64,000 nucleotides of DNA from Frankia sp. RB7 (lineage in GTDB: Bacteria; Pseudomonadota; Alphaproteobacteria; Rhizobiales; Xanthobacteraceae). Within the stretch, counting starts at the first letter, position 1. Every line of letters starts with the position of its first letter. The notes beneath the pieces were generated by a model, which was not told the origin of the DNA, ran no database searches, and was given only the letters and a program-made list of their open reading frames with translations. Of this stretch, positions 34,662 through 42,925 are shown piece after piece. Location of the stretch: contig JAUEPE010000024.1 of the NCBI GenBank assembly GCA_030403585.1, positions 1-64,000 on the forward strand, written 5' to 3'. The position numbers and the translations under genes are program-made.

Positions 34662-35956
34662 GTGCGCACTCCCAGAATCTGCATGATGGTCAGCGCATAG
34701 ATCCGCGTTGCCATCACCGATTTGGTGATCGAGATGTTCTCGTTGTCGACGGCCCAGCCATCCTCGCCGGGACCGAAGGTCACCGCGTTGATGCCGGCCT
34801 CACGAAAGCGGATCGTGTCGTTGAAGGCGTTCTTGCGGTTGACGCCGGGCTCGCGGCCCATCAGGCGCCGATAGACCGCGCGCAGGGAACGGCAGGGCTC
34901 TTCCTCGACCGGCACCGGCTCGGTCGCGTTGACGAACAGCGAGCCGGGCACCTGGCGCACCTCGACCTTGACGTCGTTGACGCCCGCAAACGTCTGCTGC
35001 CCGAGACACTCGATATCGGAAATCACGCTTCCAAGCGTCATGCCGGGCACGATGCCGACCACCGCGAGCGTGATGGTGCAGGCATCCGGCGAGAACTGCA
35101 TCTCGCCGGGCAAGCCGCCGCGGATGCGCACGACGGAGCAGCACGGCGGCGTGTGCCCCATGAACTTGCTCGGCACATGCGTGAACGCCATCTCCTTCAG
35201 CTTCGGCAGCAGCTTTGCTGCCTCCATGATGGCATTGACGCTGATGTCCGGACGCCAGATGTGCGACTTGATGCCCTGGACCGTGACCTCGATCAGGCAA
35301 TGACCGGAATTCGCCACCGAGAGGTTCATGCCCCAATCTTTGGACGCGTCACCCCACGCGGTCGGCTCTGCCGTGATCTCGTAATCGGCGGTGAGGCCGA
35401 CCTTATTGAGCATGTAGATCGAGCCCTCGGTGCCGTTGCGCTCCTCGTCGACGGTATAGCAGCACATCAAGGTGCCATCGAACTTCACGCCTTCTTCGAT
35501 CAGCGCCTGTACCGCCAGCAGCGACGCTGCGAGATTGCCGCGCGTATCGGAAGTGCCGCGTGCATAGAGCAGGTCACCATGACGCGTCGCCTTGAACGGA
35601 TCGAAATCCGTCATGTGCCATTTCTCCGGCTCAACCGCCGGATAGGTGTCGAGATGATCGTTGAGGATCAGCGAGGGGGCTCCGTCGCGCCCCTTCAACA
35701 CGCCAAGCACGTTCGGCCGGTGCGGCTGCGCGCTGTGCTTGGTGACCTCCATGCCGAGGGCTTCGAGCTTGCCCGCGACCAGCATGGAGATCGCCTCCTC
35801 CTCGGCTGGCGGCAGATCGGGATCGAGCGGATTGCCGGAGCGCGGCTGGCCAGTGCGGATCAGCTCCGATGCCAGTTCAAGCCACCGCTCCTCCGTGATG
35901 CGCGACAGCACGCGTTGCTCGAGATCGGAGTAAGGCGGGGTGACGGACATCTGCAT
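34658..35956 (-). CDS. M20 family metallopeptidase, ArgE/DapE-like
   Basis: This 432-aa dizinc hydrolase belongs to the ArgE/DapE/ACY1/CPG2 family. The metal-binding motifs SLILNDHLDTYPAVE (His/Asp), ARGTSDTRGNLAAS, and CYTVDEERNGTEGS (catalytic Glu-Glu) are visible, with an inserted lid domain after about 215. Family members remove acyl groups or cleave dipeptides from amino acids. As the first gene of an operon with a transporter and an amidase, it probably acts on the imported compound. The start may be 35956 or the ATG at 35950. Confidence 0.92.
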   Translation of the reverse strand: MQMSVTPPYSDLEQRVLSRITEERWLELASELIRTGQPRSGNPLDPDLPPAEEEAISMLVAGKLEALGMEVTKHSAQPHRPNVLGVLKGRDGAPSLILNDHLDTYPAVEPEKWHMTDFDPFKATRHGDLLYARGTSDTRGNLAASLLAVQALIEEGVKFDGTLMCCYTVDEERNGTEGSIYMLNKVGLTADYEITAEPTAWGDASKDWGMNLSVANSGHCLIEVTVQGIKSHIWRPDISVNAIMEAAKLLPKLKEMAFTHVPSKFMGHTPPCCSVVRIRGGLPGEMQFSPDACTITLAVVGIVPGMTLGSVISDIECLGQQTFAGVNDVKVEVRQVPGSLFVNATEPVPVEEEPCRSLRAVYRRLMGREPGVNRKNAFNDTIRFREAGINAVTFGPGEDGWAVDNENISITKSVMATRIYALTIMQILGVRT

Positions 35957-36265
35957 AACGGGTTCCGTTGGCTCCCGGCGCCGGCCGCGCCGCTTCGTTG
36001 CAGCACCTCATTGCAGCGACTGTGCCAACCGCCCAAAAGGGCCGCCTGGGCGTAATTAGTGATTGCAGTTCAATGATTTGGACGACAATCTCGGCCGCGC
36101 AAATTTTTGCGCCCCAAATGCGGTTTGCCGAAGACGCAGCGCAGGCTGAGCAGACTGGCCTCAACGTTCGGACGGCTGATCGAGATCGTCCACTCGGCGC
36201 CGATCTGCACCTGCGGGTGCGTGAGATAGCGGACGATGTCGGCGGTCATTTCGGGTCGTGTCCGG
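35957..36265. other. Intergenic region upstream of the M20 operon
   Basis: About 310 bp lie between the M20 operon and the extensin-like gene. The part at 36050-36125 is the most AT-rich and probably holds the operon's promoter, because the M20 gene starts at 35956 on the minus strand. No palindromic operator stands out. A short open piece with histidine-phosphatase-like sequence lies at 36070-36246 and is listed separately. Confidence 0.35.
36070..36246 (-). pseudogene. Possible N-terminal remnant of a histidine phosphatase
   Basis: Translation from the ATG at 36246 begins MTADIVRYLTHPQVQI, which resembles the start of alphaproteobacterial histidine phosphatases (phosphoglycerate mutase-like, THPQV). 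The expected continuation is lost; the frame drifts through AEWTISISRPNVEAS into unrelated sequence and stops after about 58 codons. No catalytic RHGE or later His is present. It looks like a decayed fragment, but the resemblance is short and could be chance. Confidence 0.3.
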
Positions 36266-37480
36266 CTAATCGTCCGAGAACTCGTCTTCCTCGTTGACCT
36301 TCTCGCGCTTGCTCTTGTGCACACCGAGCGCGCCGGTCACGGACGGATCGCGCGCGTTCGCGTAAGGAGTGCGCCGCTGCACACGCGCGGCGACTTCCTC
36401 GCCGGAGACCGCGGCCGGCTGGCAGATCAGGCGGCGGCTGGCGCGGCGCATCAGATCGACGTGGATGTGATCGTAATGATAGACGTTCGAGCCCGGCGCG
36501 AGCACGGTGGTGAAATGCGCGCACGCGCCCGACTGGACGTCGCGCAGAAAACCCTGCTCTTCTGGCATCCCGTGCCAGCCATCCTTCACGGTGATGCGGC
36601 GGCCATCGGCGAGCACGAAGGCGGCAACATCGAGCGCGTTGCCGAAGGCGTGCTCGGAAATATGGGCGTGCGGATTGCCGTTCATGCCGCGGCAGGAATA
36701 GGCGGAGATCTGCTTGATCTCGACCACGCGGGCGCCGAACCAGCGCATCGCCGAAGGCTGCACGCTGTCGGCAAACCAGCGGTCGAGTTCGGAGACGATC
36801 GGACACGCCAGCGTCGCCGTCGGCTTTATCGCAACCGGACCGACGGCGGTGACGGGATTGCCCTGCGCAGGACCCAACCGCGGCGGCGGTTGTTGCGCGG
36901 GCGCTTGCGAATACGGCGCCGGACCGGGCTGACGCGCCGGATAGCTCGGCGCATTCATGTAACGCGCCGCGCCCGCGGCGTCGGTGCCCTCGGGCGGCAG
37001 GTCGATCTCGTCTTCCTGCGGCGCCACGCCGGGCGCGCTGAGCGACACCGGGCCGGACGACGCGCCATAGCCGGAGGGCTGGCGCACCGCGCTCTCGGGA
37101 TAGTTCGACCGCTGCGGATAGCCTTGCTGCGGATAACTTTGCGCCGGATAATTCGATTGCGGCTGCCTCACCGGCCAGCGCGGCTGGTTGCCGATGCTGC
37201 CGGGCGGGCGTGGATCCTCGTCAGCGAAACCGTAGCTGCTTGTGCCTTCGCCGATGGCGGCGACCTTTAGCGGAAACTCGGCGCCGCACATGCCGGGGCC
37301 GGAGATCGGCTCGATCCGGACGATGTCAGGGCTCTCCTTCACGGCGCCCGATTTCAGGCACGCCGCTTCTGCCTCGGCCCGCCACGGTTCACGTTCGGCC
37401 TGGAAAAAGCCGCGTCCGCAACCCGCGAGCGAAACAAGGACGATGGAGCCGACGAGATACAAACGAACTCCGCGCGTCAT
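36266..37480 (-). CDS. Extensin-like exported lipoprotein (peptidase M15-like domain)
   Basis: The 404-aa protein starts with a lipoprotein signal (LVSLAGC lipobox, Cys about 21), so it is probably anchored to a membrane. A low-complexity Pro/Gln/Tyr/Ser linker follows (about 95-205). The C-terminal extensin-like domain (about 220-345) carries a D-Ala-D-Ala peptidase-type metal site: HAHISEHAFGNALDVAAF and VYHYDHIHVD. Such proteins may trim or bind peptidoglycan; no function is proven for this family. The extreme C-terminus is charged (KSKREKVNEEDEFSDD). Confidence 0.85.
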   Translation of the reverse strand: MTRGVRLYLVGSIVLVSLAGCGRGFFQAEREPWRAEAEAACLKSGAVKESPDIVRIEPISGPGMCGAEFPLKVAAIGEGTSSYGFADEDPRPPGSIGNQPRWPVRQPQSNYPAQSYPQQGYPQRSNYPESAVRQPSGYGASSGPVSLSAPGVAPQEDEIDLPPEGTDAAGAARYMNAPSYPARQPGPAPYSQAPAQQPPPRLGPAQGNPVTAVGPVAIKPTATLACPIVSELDRWFADSVQPSAMRWFGARVVEIKQISAYSCRGMNGNPHAHISEHAFGNALDVAAFVLADGRRITVKDGWHGMPEEQGFLRDVQSGACAHFTTVLAPGSNVYHYDHIHVDLMRRASRRLICQPAAVSGEEVAARVQRRTPYANARDPSVTGALGVHKSKREKVNEEDEFSDD

Positions 37481-37598
37481 GCGCGCACGTTCGGTGAATT
37501 TACTTAAAGACTCTTTAGCGCTTCGGTTTCAGCTTTGGTTAACCATGCCGGCCGCGCGAGACGCGCGCGACCGAACAAGGCGGCGCAAAAGCTAGCCT

Positions 37599-37823
37599 TC
37601 AGAAATTCGAGCAGTCCGATCCAGTGATGCCGCCGATCTTGAAATCGCGGCACATCAAGCCGGGGTTGTCGGGGTCGGGATAGCGGTCGTCCTTCTCGCG
37701 CACGGTGTGACTGAAGCACCAGCCGCGCCCGCGCATGCAGCGCTTGTTACAAATTGGATAGGGACAAGTCTGAACGGCGCGTGCTCTACGAGCGTGGCCC
37801 CTCCTCGACCCGTGTCCAGTCAT
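37599..37823 (-). CDS. Small Cys-rich hypothetical protein
   Basis: I cannot assign a function. The 74-aa frame has a clear protein-like C-terminal 55 residues with six cysteines: CPYPICNKRCMRGRGWC, then SHTVREKDDRYPDPDNPG, then MCRDFK and SDC. That spacing suggests disulphides or a metal site. The start is uncertain: the only in-frame ATG (37823) overlaps the DUF2147 gene by 38 bp and has no clear ribosome site, although GAGGAGGGG lies just downstream. Translation may be coupled to the preceding gene, which ends at 37786. Confidence 0.5.
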   Translation of the reverse strand: MTGHGSRRGHARRARAVQTCPYPICNKRCMRGRGWCFSHTVREKDDRYPDPDNPGLMCRDFKIGGITGSDCSNF

Positions 37824-38616
37824 TGCCGGAACACCAGAAGTGGCCGAATGCGCAGGTTTCGACGTAGAGCTTGCCCCAGCTTTTCAGTGTCATCGTCGCA
37901 TAATAGGTCTTGCCGCTGGAGCCGCTGTAAATGCTGCCGCTCCAGGCGTCATGCGCTTTCGGCTTCATGTTGACCAGCACGCTCTCGCCGCGGGTCGAGG
38001 GCTCGGTCAGCGCAAAACCACACAGCAAGGGACCGCAGCGTTCGATGCGGACCGTGCCCTTGGCGCTGTCGTTCTCCCATTCGCCGAGCGGCAGATAGGC
38101 CGGCTCGTCGTTGCCGCGCGGCGCGATCCCTGCGGTCTGCTTGACCTCGGGCCGCGGGGCAACGACCGGCGGCTCTGTGCGCGGCGGATCTGCACGCGAC
38201 AGATCAACCCGTGGCGGGTTGGGGCTCAAAGCCTCGAATTTCGGTGTCTCGGGTCTTGGCGCCGGCGGCAACGTGACGGGCCGCGAACTCGCCGCGGCAA
38301 CAATGGGGGCCATCGGCGCCGGAGGCGGCGCGACCACGGTCGCTTGGGGCGGCTTGACTGGCGTTGCGGCTTGGACCGGCGGAATAACGACCGGCACCGG
38401 CGCAGGCAGCGGGGCTTGCGTCGTGGCGACATCCTCGATCGGCCGGATACTGCGACCGGTCGAGATCGAGACGCAAGACGCGGATCGACAGTTGCGCGGA
38501 GCCTCGACTTGGAACCGGTGGCCGCCAATTGTAAAGGCGTAGGTGCTGGCCTGCGCCGTGGGTGCGATCGCCGTCAATGCGATCAACGTGCCGAACAAAA
38601 TCGAAAGCCGCTTCAT
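37786..38616 (-). CDS. Exported DUF2147-like protein A with Pro-rich linker
   Basis: The 276-aa protein begins with a signal peptide (MKRLSILFGTLIALTAIAPTAQA). It has a short N-terminal domain (about 24-55, TYAFTIGGHRFQVEAPRNC with a paired Cys), then a long Pro/Ala/Val linker (about 65-175). The C-terminal DUF2147-like domain (about 180-270) has WENDSAKGTVRIERCGPLLCG and CAFGHFWCSGNDWTRV. It probably acts in the periplasm. GAGGGAGG precedes the ATG at 38616. It is divergent from a clear paralogue (38802-39539) of identical layout. Confidence 0.82.
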   Translation of the reverse strand: MKRLSILFGTLIALTAIAPTAQASTYAFTIGGHRFQVEAPRNCRSASCVSISTGRSIRPIEDVATTQAPLPAPVPVVIPPVQAATPVKPPQATVVAPPPAPMAPIVAAASSRPVTLPPAPRPETPKFEALSPNPPRVDLSRADPPRTEPPVVAPRPEVKQTAGIAPRGNDEPAYLPLGEWENDSAKGTVRIERCGPLLCGFALTEPSTRGESVLVNMKPKAHDAWSGSIYSGSSGKTYYATMTLKSWGKLYVETCAFGHFWCSGNDWTRVEEGPRS

Positions 38617-38801
38617 CGACGCCTCCCTCAATGTCACGATGTTACGCAGATGAATGGGGGCTGAATGTGCGCTGGCTCACCCAGGCGGTCGCTGTGAGGT
38701 CCATCACAGAAGACTGACGGGCTCCGGCATAGGGTCGAACCACATCCGGTCCGCGACCGACTTCAGTCCATCTCGGGACCCACGCTATTTCGGAGGTTGT
38801 C

Positions 38802-39539
38802 ATGAACAAGCTCACCATCGTCGCCACCGCACTCTTCCTCGCATCGACCGCCACAGCCCATGCCGGCAATTCGCTCTCGTTCCAGATCGATGGCCAGCAC
38901 ATCCGCATCGAGACGCCGCGCAATTGCGCCTCTCTCAACTGTGTGACCATCGTCGCGCCGGGCCTGTCCGACAAGCCGATCAAGCTGAGCAACATCCACC
39001 TCAACAGTAACTCCAAGGACGATGACAGCACCACGGCGAGCAAGACGACTGCGCCGCCCGCGCCGGCTCCGGTGCAACAGCAACCCGCGCAGCAGACGAC
39101 GACTGTTCCGGCGGCTCCTGTCGTTGCTCCCGCCCCGGCCACAACCGTTGCCGCGGCGCCGTCTGTCGACGCGACCACTCAGCCCGCGCCTGTTGCCGCG
39201 CCGGTCGCAGCTGCGCCCGCTCCGGCCCCGGTGGCCGCCGCGCCCGTGCAGGCCGCGAACACACCAATCGGCGTGTGGGCCGTTGAGGACAACAAGGGCA
39301 ATGTCCGCGTCGAGCCATGCGGCGCCAATCTCTGCGGCTATGCCGAGAAGAACAACGAGCTGATCCTGGTCAACATGAAGCCTGACGGCGCCAAGTGGAG
39401 CGGCCGCATCCACGATCCAGCATCCGGCAAGAACTACGACTCGACGATCGCCATGAAGAGTCCGAGCGCGATGCGCGTGCAGGGTTGCGCCTTCGGCGGC
39501 ATGTTCTGCGGCGGCCAGACCTGGAAGCGGGTCAGCTGA
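38802..39539 (+). CDS. Exported DUF2147-like protein B with Ala/Pro linker
   Basis: The 245-aa protein has a signal peptide (MNKLTIVATALFLASTATAHA). Its N-terminal domain matches protein A (FQIDGQHIRIETPRNCASLNC against FTIGGHRFQVEAPRNC). An Ala/Pro/Val/Thr linker follows (about 85-155). The C-terminal DUF2147-like domain has IGVWAVEDNKGNVRVEPCG, ILVNMKPDGAKWSGRI and GMFCGGQTWKRVS. A perfect-type GGAGGTTGTC ribosome site precedes the ATG. The shared promoter region (38617-38801) suggests joint control of A and B. Function is unknown. Confidence 0.85.
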   Translation: MNKLTIVATALFLASTATAHAGNSLSFQIDGQHIRIETPRNCASLNCVTIVAPGLSDKPIKLSNIHLNSNSKDDDSTTASKTTAPPAPAPVQQQPAQQTTTVPAAPVVAPAPATTVAAAPSVDATTQPAPVAAPVAAAPAPAPVAAAPVQAANTPIGVWAVEDNKGNVRVEPCGANLCGYAEKNNELILVNMKPDGAKWSGRIHDPASGKNYDSTIAMKSPSAMRVQGCAFGGMFCGGQTWKRVS

Positions 39540-39632
39540 CGCGCGGAGCGCGTCATCCCTATTGCGCAATTGCGCAATGGGGGGCGATGCGCAGCATCGA
39601 ACCCGGGATCTCGCGCGGCAAACTCACTATAT

Positions 39633-39747
39633 CCCCTCACCCTGAGGAGCCTGCGTAGCAGGCGTCTCGAAGGGCGAGGCCCGGGTCGAGAGCCGGGCCT
39701 GCATGGTTCGAGACGCGCGCAAGAGCGCGCTCCTCACCATGAGGGGG
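39633..39747. repeat. CTCATCCTGAGGAG-family repeats upstream of the FecR gene
   Basis: Two hairpin units face each other: CCCCTCACCCTGAGGAG... GCGTCTCGAAGGGCGAGG, and GGTTCGAGACGCGCGC... CTCCTCACCATGAGGGGG. They match the repeats at 48.7, 53.6, 56.2, 58.5 and 60.1 kb. The rest of the 39540-39861 gap (a GCGCAATTGCGC palindrome near 39563, and the promoter region of the FecR gene from 39750) shows no gene. Confidence 0.8.
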
Positions 39748-39870
39748 CAGAGTCATGTTTGAACGTTCGCCCCTTCCATGCAACAGATGTTCATCCGCCG
39801 TTCAGCCGGCTCCGGCTGATATCGGTCGATCTCGCCTTGTGTTCTCACCGGGACCTCATTCGTGGCTTTG

Positions 39871-41271
39871 ATGGTGGCTTGGCGCCGCGTCGTGTTTGCT
39901 TTGCCGTTGCTGGCGCTGCCGCTGGCTGGCGCGGACAGGGCGTGCGCGTCCGACACAATCGAGCTCACACAGGCACAGGCACAGCCGCAGGCACAAGCGA
40001 CGCCGGCTCCCTCCCCCGCGGCCTCGCCTGCGCCCGCCGCCGACACACAACCCGCCATTGTGGAGCCTATCGGCAACGTCGCGACCGTGACGGGGATTGC
40101 GACCGTGATCCGCGACAAGAACTCCTATCCGCTGAAGGTGCGCGACGACATCTTTCTCAACGACGTCGTGCAGACATCCTCGAACTCGTCGCTCGGCATC
40201 ACCTTCAACGACGCCACTACGTTCAACCTCTCCGCCAGCGCCAAGATCACCATCGACAATTACGTCTATGAGGACGGCGGCAAGCAGAACTCGGCGATCT
40301 TCGACATCGGCAAGGGCACGGTCGCGTTCGTCGCCGCGGCGGTGGCCAAGACCGGCGACATGAAGATCGCGACCCCGACCGCGACGCTTGGCATCCGCGG
40401 CACCACCGGCGTCGTCGACGTGCCCGAAAACGCGACCGCGAACACCACAAACAACGTCAACATCAAACTCTATCCCGACGCCGACGGCCGGGTCGGCCAT
40501 ATCGACGTCAACGACCGCGCCAGCGGCACGCGGCTCGGCGCGCTGACGCAGGCTTCCAGCGGCTTTGCGATCCGGCCGGGTGCGGCCGGCCCGGGCGCCA
40601 TACGCTTTGCCGCGGTGCCGATCACGATTCCCCCGCAGCAGATCGCCCGCGACCGCGGCTTCGTCAGCCAGGTGCATGCGGCGCAGACCACGGGACGGCA
40701 GATCGTCACCGAGCAGCGCGACTTCCGCCGCGCCAATCCAGCAGCGATCAGCCGGATTCCGCGACCGACGCAGCCGCCGCAACAACAGCAACTGCGTCCG
40801 ACCACAGCACCGAACCAGCAGCCGCAGCGGCCGAATGGCCAGCCGGGTCAGAACAACCGGCCGGGTCAGCAGACGCCGGGCACACAGACGCCGCAACGGC
40901 AAGGACAAGGCGGCGCGACACAGCCAGGCACGCCGCGCGCGGGTCAGGGTCAGCAGCCGCAGGGCACGGGTCAGCCGGCCGCGCAGCCGCGCACCGGACA
41001 AGGCACGCAGCCCAGCGGCACGCCGCAGACCCAGCCACAGCGCAGCGGACAATCTCCGCAAGCGCCCGGCGCGGTCGCGCCCCAGCCGGGCACGACACCA
41101 CAACCGCAAACGCCGCGCACCGGATTGCAGCCCGGCGCACTGCCGGCCACCCAACCGCAACAAGGCGCCGCACCACGCCAGCCCGGCCTGCAGCAACGCC
41201 TGCCCGCCGCGCAACGCCCCGCCGCGCCGCGCAAGCCTGCGCCGGCTCCGAAGGAGAGGAAGAAGCGGTAG
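39871..41271 (+). CDS. Exported FecR-domain protein with long Gln/Pro/Gly-rich tail
   Basis: The protein (466 aa from the ATG at 39871; a GTG at 39862 is also possible) has a signal peptide (VFALPLLALPLAGADRACA). A FecR domain follows (about 62-165), with IGNVATVTGIATVIRD, DDIFLNDVVQTSSNSSLGI and TPTATLGIRGTTGVVDV. The last 180 residues are almost only Gln, Pro, Gly, Thr and Arg. Classical FecR proteins are anti-sigma regulators, but there is no sigma or TonB receptor gene here. The domain is therefore probably used as an extracytoplasmic beta-rich scaffold. Function is not known. Confidence 0.82.
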   Translation: MVAWRRVVFALPLLALPLAGADRACASDTIELTQAQAQPQAQATPAPSPAASPAPAADTQPAIVEPIGNVATVTGIATVIRDKNSYPLKVRDDIFLNDVVQTSSNSSLGITFNDATTFNLSASAKITIDNYVYEDGGKQNSAIFDIGKGTVAFVAAAVAKTGDMKIATPTATLGIRGTTGVVDVPENATANTTNNVNIKLYPDADGRVGHIDVNDRASGTRLGALTQASSGFAIRPGAAGPGAIRFAAVPITIPPQQIARDRGFVSQVHAAQTTGRQIVTEQRDFRRANPAAISRIPRPTQPPQQQQLRPTTAPNQQPQRPNGQPGQNNRPGQQTPGTQTPQRQGQGGATQPGTPRAGQGQQPQGTGQPAAQPRTGQGTQPSGTPQTQPQRSGQSPQAPGAVAPQPGTTPQPQTPRTGLQPGALPATQPQQGAAPRQPGLQQRLPAAQRPAAPRKPAPAPKERKKR

Positions 41272-41284
41272 ATTGGCCAGCGCG

Positions 41285-41383
41285 CCTCCCCGTCGTTGCG
41301 AGCGGAGCGCGCAGCGAAGCAATCCAGCGTCCCTTCGCGGAAAGATTCTGGATTGCTTCGCTGCGCTCGCAATGACGGGGAGG
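41285..41383. repeat. Long palindromic repeat (GTCATTGCGAGCG family) between convergent genes
   Basis: CCTCCCCGTCGTTGCGAGCG at the left end is the inverted copy, with one mismatch, of CGCTCGCAATGACGGGGAGG at the right end. GCGAAGCAATCCAG inside pairs with CTGGATTGCTTCGC. The whole 99 bp would fold into one hairpin in either RNA. It separates the FecR gene (+) from the Nudix gene (-), the same convergent placement as the copy at 16839-16926, and could terminate both transcripts. Confidence 0.85.
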
Positions 41384-41390
41384 CGAGATC

Positions 41391-41960
41391 TCACGCCTCG
41401 CCGCGCAACCAGGCCCGCACCTTTTGCAGCAGGCCGTGCCGCAGTTCGTCAACGGAGGCAGCCTCAGCCGGCGTCAGCGTCTGCAGGGCCGCATCGATAT
41501 CGTCGGCCGCCAGCGCCGGCGTCGGCTCCGGTGTGGGTACGGTTGTAAGCCCGGCCGCGGCGATTGCGATCGGCCCGACCTGGGTGAGGAAGGCACGCTC
41601 ATATTCGCGCGACAGGCGTGCGAGCGCGTCGTCCAGCGTCAGCCAGTCGACCGCCTTGATGTCGTTCATCAGCTTGCGGACTTGGACGCCCCCGGCCTCC
41701 ATCCGCCAGAAATGCACGATCTTGATGGGGCCGCTGGACTGATAGGCGATCGTGCCCAGAAATTCGTGCACGGTCACGTCGTGGCCGGTCTCCTCCAGCA
41801 CCTCGCGATGCGCGGCTTCCTTCGGCGTCTCGCCGTCGTCGAGCTTGCCCTTGGGCAGGACCCATTCATTGCGCTTGCGCTGGCGCACGATGGCAATCAG
41901 CGGCGTGTCGCCACGCCGCAACACAATACCACCCGCCGCCATCACCGGCGCCCGCGCCAT
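41391..41960 (-). CDS. Nudix hydrolase
   Basis: The protein (189 aa from the ATG at 41960; a TTG at 41981 with GGGGA upstream would add seven) has a complete Nudix box, GKLDDGETPKEAAHREVLEETGHD: Gly, Glu after five residues, then REvLEEtG. It therefore hydrolyses a nucleoside diphosphate-linked compound with Mg2+. The N-terminal VMAAGGIVLRRGDTPLI and WVLPKGKLDDGE resemble diadenosine polyphosphate/Ap4A-like or 8-oxo-dGTP-type members. A C-terminal extension of about 60 residues is lineage-specific. The substrate is not predictable. Confidence 0.88.
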   Translation of the reverse strand: MARAPVMAAGGIVLRRGDTPLIAIVRQRKRNEWVLPKGKLDDGETPKEAAHREVLEETGHDVTVHEFLGTIAYQSSGPIKIVHFWRMEAGGVQVRKLMNDIKAVDWLTLDDALARLSREYERAFLTQVGPIAIAAAGLTTVPTPEPTPALAADDIDAALQTLTPAEAASVDELRHGLLQKVRAWLRGEA

Positions 41961-42026
41961 CGCAAAATCCGTATCGTCCAATAGTCCCCGCCGACGATAT
42001 AGGCGGCCGGGACGGCGGTTTGAAGG

Positions 42027-42890
42027 CTACTTTTTTCTCAGCAGCGCCTGACCGGCACGGATACGCGTCCCCTCAGCGATGCCGTCGCAGAACGAAAAAT
42101 CGCCGGGCGCGAGGATGATGATGGTCGAGCCGTGCTCGAACCAGCCGAGCTCCTCGCCCTTGGTCACGTTGACGTCGCAGGGAAAATTGACCGGGCCCTT
42201 GGTCTGCGCGTTCAGCACCATGTCGAGGAAGTGCAGCCGGATGCTGGCAACCAGGATCGCTGCGACCGGCACCAGCGTCACGGCCTCGCCGGTCGACAAA
42301 TGCGTGCGGATCACCGCCCGCTCATTCTTGCAGAACAAGCGCTCGACCCGCTTCAGCGCGATCGGGTTGACGTTCCAGACGTCGCCATGGATCAGCGTGA
42401 CGCGCTCGATATGCGCATCGAACGGCGCGTGGAAGCGATGATACATGCTCGAGGTCAGCCGCAGCGTGACGAAGCTTCCGTTGCGGTGCTGCTCGACCAG
42501 CGCGGGATCGCCGAGCAGGTCGAGCAGCGAATAGGGCGCGCCCTTGACCTGGAACAGCTCGGTGTCGGCAATCCGGCCATGGGCGCCGACGATGCCGTCC
42601 GAAGGACTGGCGACAGCGAACGGATCCGGATCAAACGGCCGCAGGCCTGGCTTGAGCTCACGGGTGAAGCAGTCGTGCAGACTCCCAAAATGGTCCTTCC
42701 TGGCTTCCGACAGATCGAGGTCGGAGAACAACTTCCACAGCGCGATGGAGCCGTCCCGCACCAGCGGATTCTCGATCTTGGAGAACCAGCCCATGAAGCG
42801 GGTCAGTGCCGCGCGGGGGATGCGGTTGGTCAACAGGAAGTTGAGGTCTTCCTGCTGGGTGAAAGAGGCGATGAGGGCTTTGACTGTCAT
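42027..42890 (-). CDS. psd: Phosphatidylserine decarboxylase, E. coli-like (PSD-B type)
   Basis: This enzyme makes phosphatidylethanolamine from phosphatidylserine on the inner membrane. It self-cleaves to form a pyruvoyl group. The 287-aa length is that of the long E. coli-type enzyme, not the short PSD-A type usually paired with pssA in rhizobia. The catalytic set is visible: Asp98 in PSDGIVGAHG, His154 in YHRFHAP, and the cleavage motif GST (254-256). The residue before GST is His instead of the usual Leu. It is divergent from the class III aminotransferase gene, with 35 bp between the starts. Confidence 0.9.
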   Translation of the reverse strand: MTVKALIASFTQQEDLNFLLTNRIPRAALTRFMGWFSKIENPLVRDGSIALWKLFSDLDLSEARKDHFGSLHDCFTRELKPGLRPFDPDPFAVASPSDGIVGAHGRIADTELFQVKGAPYSLLDLLGDPALVEQHRNGSFVTLRLTSSMYHRFHAPFDAHIERVTLIHGDVWNVNPIALKRVERLFCKNERAVIRTHLSTGEAVTLVPVAAILVASIRLHFLDMVLNAQTKGPVNFPCDVNVTKGEELGWFEHGSTIIILAPGDFSFCDGIAEGTRIRAGQALLRKK

Positions 42891-42925
42891 GAATCTGTCA
42901 GCTCGCAGTATTAGCGCTTGTTGTC

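Noticed and set aside
39862..41271. FecR protein as an anti-sigma factor for iron uptake
   Set aside because: No ECF sigma or TonB receptor gene adjoins it and the C-terminal half is low-complexity; the FecR domain alone does not prove the role.
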